Positions 1-9,702 of a stretch of 27,611 nucleotides of DNA are shown here, one piece after another (positions within the stretch are counted from its first letter, which is position 1; each line of letters starts with the position of its first letter). Origin of the DNA: Botryllus schlosseri (lineage: Eukaryota; Chordata; Ascidiacea; Stolidobranchia; Styelidae). The notes beneath the pieces are model-generated. The model ran no database searches and had not been told where the DNA came from. It saw nothing but the letters and a program-made list of their open reading frames with translations. A program made the position numbers and the translations under genes. The DNA is taken from assembly GCA_000444245.1 (NCBI GenBank), contig ATSW01008257.1:1-27611 (forward strand), given 5' to 3'.

Positions 1-210
1 AAGCAGGAACAACAAAAGTTGCATCAAGATGAGAGAGCTTCGTCTTCTTTCAGCGACGATACGAAGTCCAACGGGTGCTGCAACTTTTATATGTTGCTAC
101 TGCGGCATTTTGTGCGGCACGCAAGAGCCAAAGAAATGCTTTGAAAAATGTAGATGCAGAAACTTGATTAAACTTGGTAGAATATTTTGAGTATTATTAT
201 TTTACTATAG
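1..210. other. Unassigned left edge
   Basis: No gene can be supported. One + frame (starting at base 2) stays open to about base 190 and is rich in Cys in its second half, but it has no start codon or recognisable domain. The segment ends where a TAGGGG-type transposon terminus begins. Confidence 0.3.
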
Positions 211-234
211 TAGGGGTATCGTATGTCCTCTTTT

Positions 235-1294
235 CAGTGTTGGGATCAAGTCACTACCTTCGAGTCATTGCACATTTTGAGTCAAGTCAAGTCACTCGAT
301 TTTCGAAGGTGACTCTAGTCAAGTCACTCGATTTTTGGAGGTGACTCGAGTCAAGTCAAGTCGCAATTCGAATCAAGTTTCGTTTTCGAAGTATGAAGCA
401 TGATTACGTCATTGCATTTTTCTAGCTGTCTGAATTACCGATTGAGTGGTCATTGATTCAGAACCGATGAATGAATACAGAGTTAAATATACACGCAATA
501 ACGCGCTGTATCGCCCACATATACGTAGAACTGCCAGCCAAAATAGAGAATAGAGAAACGAATTGATAAGATGCAATACATTACCCACTTATACATATTG
601 ATATGATACAATTCGATTTGGCGCAAATGGCTGAAGAGTAGATAAACTATATTCTATATAAATTTCAATGAAACAAGAGGATTGGTTAAGTTAAGAACAG
701 ATATCAGAAATAGATATTTCGGTATTAAATTACTTTACTACTAGTTTATGACGACCTAAGCTGTAAGCTTCGATCTCTTCGTTTGTGGCAATTTATTTGT
801 GAGAGATAGCGCAGTGGTATAATCCGCGGCTGCAACACCAATGGGTGCGGGTTCGAGTCCGACCGAGGTCGACTCCCGAATTCCGATACCTAAGTGTTGG
901 AGGTTTACCTAGGCTCCTCCTCGTCACCTCATCCGTGTATGCGGTGTCTTACAAAAGCCTGGAGGTGGGCCGTGCTATAAGTCGGCAGTTACGGAAAATA
1001 AAAAGAATATCGGCCTGGTGTAAATGACCATAGTAGTCGACAAACACCATGAATACTCCAAAAACAAACAAATGGAGGCTCAGTAAAACGCATGATCATT
1101 GAATGATCGGATGCTTTCACGGATTCCACCAGCGCTTCGCGAACAATCCGAACATATGCAAGATACAGTGATTTTTATAGACACCGATTACTTGATGACT
1201 TGAAATTGACTCGTGAATTTTGCTCCCGAGTCACGAGTCAATACACATTTCTGATACGCTGAGTCAAGTCATGACTCGAGTCATCCCAACACTG
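235..1294. mobile_element. Non-autonomous hAT element with perfect target duplication
   Basis: This 1,060-bp DNA transposon has inverted ends starting CAGTGTTGGGAT (left 235-246, right as reverse complement ending at 1294). They continue into direct and inverted ACTCGAGTCAAGTCA-type subterminal words on both sides (about 240-400 and 1195-1290). It is flanked by a perfect 8-bp duplication CCTCTTTT (227-234 and 1295-1302), which with the CAG...CTG ends is typical of the hAT superfamily. No transposase reading frame remains, so it would have depended on an enzyme in trans. A SINE lies inside it at 801-1071, so this hAT is older than that SINE copy. Confidence 0.9.
801..1071 (+). mobile_element. 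tRNA-derived SINE, family 1, full-length copy
   Basis: The head resembles a tRNA gene, with an A-box-like TAGCGCAGTGG (807-817) and a B-box GGTTCGAGTCC (850-860), the internal RNA polymerase III promoter elements. The body that follows (TAAGTGTTGGAGGTTTACCTAGG, then a conserved tail reading GTAAATGACCATAGTAGTCG and ending in an A/C-rich run) is shared with copies at 3419-3584, 5159-5441 and 14053-14332. No clear target duplication is visible. It lies inside the hAT element 235-1294. Confidence 0.85.
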
Positions 1295-1480
1295 CCTCTT
1301 TTAGGAGGATTTGTCCTCTTTTCTCAAAGTGAATGGTCCTCCGAGGGCGCCCAAATGCCCTTTCTTTCGCATTTTGTTAGTTGCATACACATTTAACAAC
1401 TTTTAGGCTGCATTTGTTTACAAAAAATTACTGTAGCCATCAAACATGCTGAATTCCTTGTTAAAAAAGGCTTTCCAACA

Positions 1481-2005
1481 AATTGCTCTGGCAGCCCTAC
1501 CTTCTCCATTGTTATTGTAAACATTCTTCGGCGTTCTCTGTAACCACTGGGTATGTATTTTCACACATGTTGAGATCCGGGGTTACTGGAATTCTTGGTA
1601 CTTCGTTCATAATTTTATTTTGCACATGTTTTGATTGGATTCTTCTGTACAGCACCAAAGAATGGGCTAACGTTGAGCCATGAGTAAATTGTTTGCGTCA
1701 GTAATCTCCGAGCCGTAACACATCAAGATATATAAAACGTCGGCAGTGAAACCCGTGTCCAAAAATGGTCAGCGCATGTTGATCGAAACATTCGATATTG
1801 ATATGTCCAGACGTCGAATACTGCTGTCCTTGCAATCTGAGCACCGCGGTACAAATAAAACCTGCAATGTATGCAAGTATCCATAATATTGACCGAATTC
1901 ATCCGTTTACTTTGAAATATTTTCGCGCCTGGCGCGGCTAGATCATAATGCACACTGATTTTTTATAACATATATGTCAGCAATTTCGGTGTGTACCGTG
2001 TAGTG
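1481..2005. other. Unassigned AT-rich stretch
   Basis: No domain, RNA gene or repeat boundary is recognised. Short open frames on both strands show no family resemblance and are probably chance. Confidence 0.3.
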
Positions 2006-2914
2006 CGGGGGTGGGCAATTATTTTTCTTCGCGGGCCAAATGAGGTGCAGAAAATACGCTGGCAGGCCGAGTCATAAATTTAGCGGTTAATTACCAAAAA
2101 ATGATATTTATTTGCCGTCATATTTCGAAAAAAATGTTAAACATGATACATTTTGAAGTCTCTTAAATACCCTATCCACGTTTTTCTATCAAGACATTAA
2201 AATGCCTTTGGGATACTGCAAAGCGTATTGTCTTTGTCGTTGCCTTCCAAGTAGTTTTCAGCTTGGCAAAATAGCTTTGTTGTTGAGCCAAGCGTGCAGT
2301 TCTTCTGAAATTCGCCCTCCCTTGACCGATTGTATGTCTTCGTGTTTTTGTCATAAAACCGAATTTAATTATACTCCTTAAACAAACACGGCGACCTGCT
2401 CGGCACTAACTACCAAAACGACGAGTTTACCCCTGACTCCAGTGTACAAATATTTAGTCCTGCAAACCTCTTTGAATTTCAGCTTTCGGTTTTCTTTTTT
2501 GACATGCCCTTCCCCGTTCATCCTTTATGGGTAATGATGACTCGTAGAAATCACAGGCACTTATTGACTTGTTTTGCGAATATGAAATTTGGAAATGTAT
2601 CACGTAACAATGTGAAACACAGTCAGACCGCGTAATGGGGCAACGCCAACAAAGAAGGTTTGGGGACTTCTTGTGGCTATAATTGTTAAGGCATAATTTG
2701 CTACATTTACTTTGTTTTGAATCTGGATTCTGAGGTATGTAGGCAATATATAGGCTGCGTCATCGCGCATTTTAATGAACAGGCTTGAAAGTAAACGAAT
2801 TTCCGATTCAGTTTATACAGCCTGTGGATTTAGTCAACTCATCAATATTGAAAAGTAGATTATATGTTTTGAATTTCAAGCAACCTCTCGCGGGCCGCAC
2901 TTTGCCCAGGACTG
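2006..2914. mobile_element. Old hAT-like element, about 0.9 kb
   Basis: The left end reads CGGGGGTGGGCAATTATT followed by CGCGGGCCAAATG. The right end, reverse complemented, reads CAGTCCTGGGCAAAGTGCGG then CCCGCGAGAGG. This GGGGTGGGCAA...GGGCC terminus is a recurrent hAT end type. Flanks GTGTAGTG (1998-2005) and GTGTTGCA (2915-2922) share only five of eight bases, so the duplication is weak or decayed. No transposase frame is readable. Confidence 0.55.
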
Positions 2915-2922
2915 GTGTTGCA

Positions 2923-3404
2923 CGATATGGCTTGCGTTCATCGTTACCTAATTCGGCTCGCTCACATCGAACGACTGAAAACGCTCATCAACAGTGAAGT
3001 GGTACGCGCAATGGTTCGAAAAACTGGATGTGGCCTTTTGGCCTAAAAGGTTGCCCCTGGCTTAGGCAGTACCACTGTAATCAATTTTTTGACGCTCTGT
3101 TGATGGACTGGACCGGAAAAATGACCTTTTTCACCACAGCAGTATCGTTAAAAAGTGGGGAATCGAGTCAGAAAGATGACATTTTTTTAGTCAACACAAC
3201 CAGATATCCAGTAGCCTACAAATTTTAAAATCAGCAGTTTTCTAGTCCAGTAATCTGACTTCTATGATTTGTAAAAAGTGTCCTCCTTTCCGGAGTCCAC
3301 AGTTGTAACCCTATGTATTGAGCGTTAGATGTGACGTGGTCGATTTTTGTTTCTGAAACTCAGCGAAAATTTCGGGTTCCCGAAGTCTTGCAAATTAGCG
3401 CAAG
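2923..3404. other. Unassigned; possible transposon debris
   Basis: No gene is seen. Around 3270-3316 a segment ending in GTAACCCTATG resembles the right terminus of the TAGGG-ended hAT family (compare 3995-4006), but a partner end was not found. Confidence 0.3.
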
Positions 3405-3418
3405 GGTTTCCCCAGGTT

Positions 3419-3584
3419 GTGTTGTTTGCGGTATTCGTGATGTTTGTCGACTACTATGGTCATTTACACCAAGCCGGTATTCCTTAATTTTGATTCCGTA
3501 TCTGCCGACTTGTAGAACGGCCCACTTCTAGGCTTTTTGTAAGACAGTAAGACACCACTTACGCGGATGAGATGGCGAGGAGGA
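3419..3584 (-). mobile_element. tRNA-derived SINE, family 1, 5'-truncated copy
   Basis: This holds only the 3' part of the family on the - strand: the tail (TTTGTCGACTACTATGGTCATTTACACC when read on +) through the GGCGAGGAGGAG segment. The tRNA-like head is missing. A perfect 14-bp duplication GGTTTCCCCAGGTT (3405-3418 and 3585-3598) flanks it, showing that the truncation happened at insertion, as is usual in LINE-driven retroposition. Confidence 0.9.
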
Positions 3585-3626
3585 GGTTTCCCCAGGTTAA
3601 GAGTGAAATTACACACTCTGTATGAC

Positions 3627-4004
3627 TACAGGGTTACCGGTACCATATTTTGGAAATCTAAAAAGAGGACATTTTTTCAAAAATTTGAGACTAGCAATAC
3701 CGGAAATACTAGGAAAATCCTGAAAAAGTGGAAAATCCTAAAAAAAGGTCATCTTTCCGGCTCAGCTCCTGAAATAGTTTTTCTTCCACATTATCCGTTA
3801 TAGTTGACTAAAAAAAGTCAGCTTTTCGGCTCAGCTCCGAAATAGCCACCAGAGCATTACTTGAGTGCTGATTGACGGTATCTAAGTCGGATTTTGCCCT
3901 ATATTTAACCAAAATTCTCAAAGCGTAGGACATTTGGGCGTCCTCCGAGTACACTTTCAAAAAAGAGGACAAATCCTCTTAAAATAGGACGTATGGTGAC
4001 CCTA
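3627..4004. mobile_element. TAGGG-ended hAT-like MITE with perfect target duplication
   Basis: This 378-bp element runs from TACAGGGTTACC (left) to GGTGACCCTA (right). The ends are inverted copies apart from two extra bases on the left. It is flanked by perfect TGTATGAC (3619-3626 and 4005-4012). It has no coding capacity. The right-hand 85 bases match the older copy at 211-234/1303-1390 and so supply an empty-site reference for the hAT inserted there. Confidence 0.85.
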
Positions 4005-4012
4005 TGTATGAC

Positions 4013-4626
4013 GGTAACATACCTTTGACGTTGCACCTGTTTTGATCGTGTGCTAATTTCATAGATGCATCTCCGTCCTCAGCGATAAACTAACAGTAGG
4101 CTATGACTGCGATGCCTGGTCGCAGTCTACTTCAAAATACTTACTTGAGTGAGCTACTTGTCTGACTTTTCGTTTCCTGAATCCTCGTGTAGTAACTTTA
4201 TCACGTCACGATAATCGCTGTTTATACCAGAATATAAATGGAAGCTATTACCTCAGTTTGTAATCTACTTGAGCATCAACATGGACAAGCCTGCTGCTGA
4301 TCTCACTCAATCATTAGAATGCTACAAAAGGTTTCAACGACAAATCACCAAAACTGGAATCACTGACCACGGAAGTTGGACTCAAAATATACCAGATCAT
4401 CATGCATGTTCTTGATTTTAGTATTCACGTAAGACGGAAATATAGTGAATACACCGACGCAGAGGCAGATACAGTTTTATCTAGAGTATAGACGAGACGA
4501 CAAGGGAGCAAGGCAGAGAGGACCGCTTGCAAACTCCATCGCGTTATGCATTTTATAGGTTTGCTATACGTGATAATCTATTTAAAATAAATTCAAGATG
4601 GCAACTGAAATCATGACGTCACATAA
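4013..4626. other. Unassigned stretch
   Basis: I see no gene, RNA or repeat boundary here. It precedes (on +) a possible - strand exon. Confidence 0.3.
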
Positions 4627-4632
4627 TCATAC

Positions 4633-4850
4633 TTCTGATACGGGACATTCGTGGCTTTGTACTTTTTTCCAAGCCCGCTTGATCGTAACGACAGAGTCGG
4701 CGATTGCAATATGCCGGCTCCCATCGTCGTTTGTGATAATGTCATGTGCGGTAGCAACTATCAGCTGGTTTTCTGAAACGACAAAGCGGCATTTCTTAAC
4801 CCAAAGTGTCGTCCTGACCAGAGTTATGGTCTGATCAGTAGCGAAATGCT
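4633..4850 (-). CDS. Possible coding exon, family not recognised
   Basis: The - strand frame is open over 4627-4878 and its composition looks protein-like: charged and hydrophobic residues alternate in a beta-strand-like way (for example LIVATAHDIITNDDGSRHIA, then VVTIKRAWKKVQSHECPV), with two Cys. A donor-like GAA|GTATGA falls at the lower end (exon end about 4633, phase 0). No good acceptor is visible at the upper end, so that limit is arbitrary. The strand pattern with a Cys before it loosely recalls a netrin/NTR module, but the resemblance is too weak to name. It could be a stray exon of a - strand gene continuing left of 11339, or chance. Confidence 0.3.
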
Positions 4851-4879
4851 TCTCTTTTTTTGAAGTTCTCCGGTACATT

Positions 4880-5145
4880 TTTTTCCTAATACGCGTAATT
4901 TTCCATGTAGAATGCGCAAAATGTTACCGATTTTTTGTCCTGAAATCCCTGGTGCGCATTATGCATTGGTACAACAATTCTTGAAAAAAAAATCACCCTC
5001 GATATAAAACTTTAAATCACAACCTTTGTGTTGTTAGTTGTCAATCGCGCATCACATTCAGCCATCCTGCCCAGTAACTCGTATTATCAATGTTGGGCGC
5101 TACCAATCAGCGAGAAGCGTGTAGCGAGATTCGTCTGCTCCGCAC
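4880..5145. other. Unassigned stretch before a SINE
   Basis: Nothing recognisable. It ends at the target duplication of the SINE at 5159-5441. Confidence 0.3.
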
Positions 5146-5158
5146 AACAGTACGCGAT

Positions 5159-5441
5159 GTATGTTTGTTTGTGGTATTCATGGTGTTTGTCGACTACTAT
5201 GGTCATTTACACCAGGCCAATCTGCTTCATTTTAATTCCGTAGCTGCCCAGTGCCCACCTGTAGCACGGCCAACTTATAGGCTTTCACAAGACACCGCTT
5301 ACGCGGATCAGATGGCGAGGAGGAGCCTAGATAAACCTCCAACACTTAGGTAGGAATTATGGAGTCGACCTCGGTCGGACTCGAACCCGCAACCCATAGG
5401 TGTTGCAGCAGTGGATTATACCACTACGCTATCCCGCCACT
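5159..5441 (-). mobile_element. tRNA-derived SINE, family 1, full-length copy
   Basis: On the - strand it starts with GTGGCGGGATAGCGTAGTGG (A box) and carries GGTTCGAGTCC (B box) about 50 bases later. The body and tail match the copies at 801 and 14053. The flanking duplication is 13 bp with one mismatch: AACAGTACGCGAT (5146-5158) and AACAGCACGCGAT (5442-5454). With its near-complete head, this copy and the one at 14053 give the best view of the family. Confidence 0.9.
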
Positions 5442-5584
5442 AACAGCACGCGATCTCCTGCTGAGTTGGTTTGCCATTTACACCCGAGCGAAATTAGGTC
5501 ATTGATTGCTGCACGCGCAATCCTCCCTGGCCTGATTTCTCGCGTGAACAACAGGCCTGTACAAATAGAGTTGTACAAATGTAG

Positions 5585-5720
5585 AATCGCATCTACAACA
5601 GGCGCGGTGCGCACGATATAAGCGTTGGCCTGAGCAATCGCATCTGCAATAGGCCTGGTGCCTAAGATGTCGTCGCTGGCCTGAACTGTCGCGTATCGAG
5701 CCTCGCACGCTTTGGCCCCT
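5585..5720. repeat. 51-bp tandem repeat, two clear units plus a worn third
   Basis: AATCGCATCTACAACAGGC (5585) recurs as AATCGCATCTGCAATAGGC (5636), exactly 51 bases later, with GTTGGCCTGAGC / GCTGGCCTGAAC in phase in each unit. A third, poorer unit begins at 5687. The period is a multiple of three, which explains open frames in this stretch. Confidence 0.7.
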
Positions 5721-5739
5721 GTCTACAATCGCTTAGAGC

Positions 5740-6655
5740 AGTGGTTCCCAAACTTTTTTAGACACGCCCCCTTTGTGACAGTGAAAAACTTCGCGCCCCC
5801 TTATCGTCATTACACAAAATGTAACCAGAATGCTGGCAATCGCAACGGATAGTTTGACGGCATGGAGGGTTATGACTGTTGATGAGATAATTCTCAAATA
5901 TGAAATTCGGACTATACAAAGAGCAATAACTATGAATTGGAGGTAAATCGCGATGAGCGGGAAAAGATTTTTTAGTTGACCGCTGCTTCGCGACTCTCTT
6001 CAGATGCTTTCACGCACGCATGATCAGTTGATTACGCTCGTTATATCATCATCGTCGCAAAACAGAATGACATCGCATCGCCGCGAGCGGATTTCAACGT
6101 GCGTAAATGATTTCCGCTAATACTAAAACATAACCATCGCTGGTAACTTATCATACCCGCAAGTTCGTCAACACCAGAAGCTTGTAATCGGCGATTACGC
6201 ATGTTCTATTCATGTAATGCGAGTGCAGGGTGCGTACTCTACATGGCTACAGGCTTTTCCCCAGAATCTACATGCCATTTTGCGGGTGCATACTGCGTAG
6301 TATACATGGGGGCGTATTATACATGGAAAATTACGGTAGGTATGGTTATATTTTTAGTTAACTTCCCCTTCGACTTGACAGGTTTTTTCCTGACAAATTT
6401 ACTTACTTTTATAACTATGAATTCTTTCAATTTATAGAACGTAGTTTAGGGAAATGTGTGCGTCCCTTTCACGAGAGAAATTGTCATGAGAACGGGACAA
6501 AATACTTCTTGAACGCTGCATACTTTCATTGGGTGTTAGATTTGGATGTTAGATTTTCAATGTCTTATTACTAACGACGTCGCTGAGACGAAATTCCGCC
6601 TTAAATGTCCACCTGATATAGGGTCACAAGACCATCAAAAAGTTTCGAACCACTA
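5740..6655. mobile_element. hAT-like element with CAGTGGTTC ends
   Basis: The left end CAGTGGTTCCCAAACTTTTT (5740-5759) pairs with a right end whose reverse complement reads TAGTGGTTCGAAACTTTTT. The flanking octamers GCTTAGAG and CGTTAGGG match at only five positions, so the duplication is uncertain. The next 190 bases closely match the short element at 25087-25345 (CGCGCCCCCTTATCGTCATTACACAAAA and onward to ATTGGAGGTAAATCGCG), so both belong to one family and this is the longer member. No transposase frame was read. Confidence 0.65.
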
Positions 6656-6663
6656 CGTTAGGG

Positions 6664-8433
6664 CAGTGCTTGCAACCTGTGTGACGGTTCGCACCTGTGC
6701 GAATGAAAAAAAATTGCAGTGCGAATGACGAAGGTGGTGCGAATAGTGCGACTGAAAATCCGGATTAAGTGCGAATGAAAATCGTGAATAATTGTTAATT
6801 TTTGCAGACGTGGAATAATTCAAATGAACGTATTAGGAAATTTAAGGTCAGTGTAACTTTTGTAGGGGCGACGCAATTGTAAAAACTTGTTTAACTCACG
6901 ACGCACCACTAGTCGTATTTCTCACAAGCCGTAGTGAATTAATATTTTCTCACTATAATTATTACGTAACCAAAAGTCTGGTTTGGAAGCTGGTGTCGTG
7001 GCAGACATACAGTAATACAGTATATATCAGCCGTCTGAGCCTGCGACAGGCTGGAACAATAATGTCAAATTGACTTTCTGCTTTCTTTCGCTAAACAATC
7101 CCCATATTTTCGTAATAACTGTTCGATTAGCGTGAGTCACGAGGATAGTAGTAAATACCAACATTACAAACTCACATTTGCAAGTTACTGTGACGAAAAT
7201 ATTCACCCCTTTTAGGGTTATTAAAGAATGGACCGCAAAGGGTATAATTTTGGGTCGACACGCGGTGCCAAAGTTATCTGTTAATAGTACAAAGATATAG
7301 TTCAGGCCTATGAAACACATTCATTTCGAGGTCAACCCCTTCGGCGTCGGTACACATGAAGACGTAAAGTTTGGGCCAACAAACCGCCGATACAATGCGA
7401 CGCCAAAAACATAAGCGGCGACAAAACCTTGGTCTAAAAAGGATCGATGCCGGATGGCCAAACCTTTCGATATGGATATGCTCCGTCGTCGGCACGAAAT
7501 AGTCCCGTTCTGGCAATCTGAGTAGAAAGAAGTAGGCCTACGACTGCGACACGCAGGGGAATTTAATTTTCCCTAATTTGAAATCGCGTGCGTCAGACAT
7601 GTTTTGTAAAGCTGTGTTGGGTAGAATTGTGGTGTGCACGTCCTGTATGTCATACACATTCCGTGAAATCGTAGCATACAACTGTAGTCTTAAAAATGAA
7701 TTCCTTTCATGGGTGAGGCTCGGGTCGCGAGATGCCACAAAAATCCAGATTTTGGCGGTAGTCTAAAAGCTGCTTTACCGTTATTAAACTCTTATGAATT
7801 CTCACGTTAGATTGAGCTAAAGAACAGAACACACATTATCGTGACTTTATTTGCTCTTCTCTTATACTCCCGAGACAGAATTTGGAGCAACGTATCATAA
7901 GGTAGCACGTTCGAATGTGCATGCATACTCTCCTTGATCGTTTTTCACCATATGTTCCAAGACATGAGGCAAAAGCCTAAACACAAATAGGTGGGTTTTT
8001 CACACTTTCGATAAACTGGAGCCTCTAGAATCTTTGTGAGAGCTACAAAAACGATTTCCGCCAGCCAGCATGTTTCAACCGCGAAAAATTCGCTGCATTT
8101 TGGATAGGAGTGCAGAACAGATTTTCAGACCTGGCCAGTGGCCAGTGGCCATCCAAGCACTAGTACACGTTCTTGTACAAAACCCAACAACTTGTTTGGC
8201 CGAGAAGGGTTTTAGTGAAATAGTTGAAATCAAAACGAGCGAAAAAGTTGCCTTTTTAATGAGACAATTGATAGCTTAAGCTACATAGTAGGCAATTTGT
8301 TGCACATCTGAACAAAATGTTGTTAAGTATCTTCATCTTCTTTTCGTACAACAATTTTCGATTAGTTTGTGCGAATGAAATCTATTTTACAAAACAAAGT
8401 GCGAATGGAGCTCAAAAAGGTTGAAAAGCACTG
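6664..8433. mobile_element. hAT element, 1.77 kb, perfect target duplication, worn transposase tail
   Basis: The ends are CAGTGCTTGCAACCTGTGTG (left) and, reverse complemented, CAGTGCTTTTCAACCTTTTTG (right). They are flanked by perfect CGTTAGGG (6656-6663 and 8434-8441). The word GTGCGAATG recurs near both ends (6698, 6719 and 6768 on the left; 8370 and 8400 on the right), as expected for subterminal transposase sites. Near the right end the + frame at 8175-8240 reads TTCLAEKGFSEIVEIKTSEK, which resembles the C-terminal part of hAT transposases (C-x2-x-GFS-x-V-x-IKT). No complete transposase is present. The left 600 bp recur inverted at 24390-24993. Confidence 0.9.
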
Positions 8434-8441
8434 CGTTAGGG

Positions 8442-9227
8442 TTATTAACAGTCAGACGGGCGGTCGGGTGGGCACTTCAAAATTTATTCAATATTGGAGA
8501 AATGTAATTTTAGATCAGACAAGTCTGGTATGACAAATGTCGGGATTCAAATAACAGTACTAGGAATCGTAAAAAATCTGTCATAGGATGAGATGAATTC
8601 ACTATGTACAAGCGCAGTATTGCAGCTTTGGGCACTTGACTTTAATTTCCATTTTCTAGATGGTTCCGATTGTCCGGAAAATATATATATATATGGCATT
8701 TTTAATGTAGAAAATTCAATAAAGCTAACATAAATTTCATGTTATACATGGTCTGTTTGATATCAACCGAAACACCATCGTCGTATGTCACAATGTTACA
8801 GGGCATCAGTAGTTCATTGAATCATATATTAGTCAACGAAAGTTATCTCAAAAACCGCTAATATTTAGAAATATACAGCTAAAGATGAACAAATAGCAAA
8901 TTAACGTAACGGTAGACATAGTTATAGCTATATTGTAAAGTGTAAATGTTTGGAAAATAGTCCCATTAAGAAATCAGACTCGTATCACACGCAAAATCCC
9001 TTTTGCCAGCCTTATACTATTGGTATTTAAAACAATTGGTGTTTTAAAACACTTTTAAACAAATGCCTTTTTAAAATATAGTTGTTTTTAAACCTATAAT
9101 CATGGCAGAACTATTAAATACTTCCGAAGATTATGTAGTATGAGCCTACAGACGATTTGCACCCAATATAATCGACGTATACGATGTGGAGAGGCTGTAA
9201 CCCTCGAAATCGCCGTCGATTCGACAG
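8442..9227. other. Unassigned AT-rich stretch with a short AT run and a palindrome
   Basis: No gene is seen. It holds an AT dinucleotide run (about 8682-8694) and the perfect palindrome GTGTTTTAAAACAC at 9039-9052. The palindrome recurs at 17109-17122, near the partner of the conserved block described at 9228-9420. Confidence 0.3.
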
Positions 9228-9420
9228 TTACTATAGCAAGTAGATATATATCATTGGTACGGAATGGGTGTTCAGATGTGGATGACCGCCGACCATAAAA
9301 ATGCTGCTTAACGATGTAGTCCTGGTTAACGATATTTTTGATCTGTCTATGACAGTCGTCGAAAGCCTTTTTCGTAGAAGGAGTAATATTTACCCTATAT
9401 TTTCAATTGTCAATGTCAAT
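9228..9420 (-). other. Block conserved with the last exon region of the macroglobulin-type gene; possibly coding
   Basis: Bases 9257-9342 match 17177-17262 without gaps, at roughly 83% by hand count. On the - strand one frame is open from about 9420 to 9100 and within the block reads KQHFYGRRSSTSEHPFRTND, against VQHFYGRRSSSSEHPFRTND in the other copy. In the best-aligned part most differences fall in third codon positions (such as TAC/TAT, CAT/CAC, ACA/ACC), which suggests the segment was once selected as protein. An AG|ATC acceptor-like site lies just upstream (about 9355). It may be a duplicated terminal exon, a decayed paralogue, or part of an unrecognised repeat. Confidence 0.4.
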
Positions 9421-9702
9421 CCACTGTGACGCCACAATGTTTTAAACATGTTTGTTTTAAACTGATTTTTGTTTCAAATGCAACCCAATTTATCATTATC
9501 AATCTGGATATCATGTGATAAAATAGTATATACAGCACCAATTGGATTATAATGAAATGATATATAGGCCTACTATCGTCGCGTTACTGTTTATAATAAA
9601 GGCTCTCAAGTATTCTCAATTTATATATTAAGGTGCATTATGTTACTTTATTGAGAAGGTGTAATGAATATAAAGCAATTACAGTCTCGTATATAGACTA
9701 TG
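9421..9702. other. Unassigned AT-rich stretch
   Basis: No gene or repeat boundary is recognised before the transposon end at 9703. Confidence 0.3.

Larger units (their letters stand above)
211..1480. mobile_element. Remnant of a TAGGG-ended hAT-like element, split by a younger hAT insertion
   Basis: Bases 211-234 plus 1303 to about 1480 form one end of an old element. Read together, the two parts match the reverse complement of the right end of the element at 3627-4004 (shared words: GAGGATTTGTCCTCTTTT, and CCTCCGAG...CGCCCAAATG against CTCGGAGGACGCCCAAATG). The terminus reads TAGGGGTATCGTATGTCC here and TAGGGTCACCATACGTCC in the other copy. Its own far end and target duplication were not found, so the right limit is approximate. 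Bases 235-1294 are a later insertion. Confidence 0.6.

Noticed and set aside
1-190. Cys-rich frame at the left edge
   Set aside because: No start, no splice support and no recognisable motif.
801-875. tRNA gene
   Set aside because: A and B boxes are present, but arms do not pair as a tRNA and the sequence continues into a repeated body; it is a SINE head.
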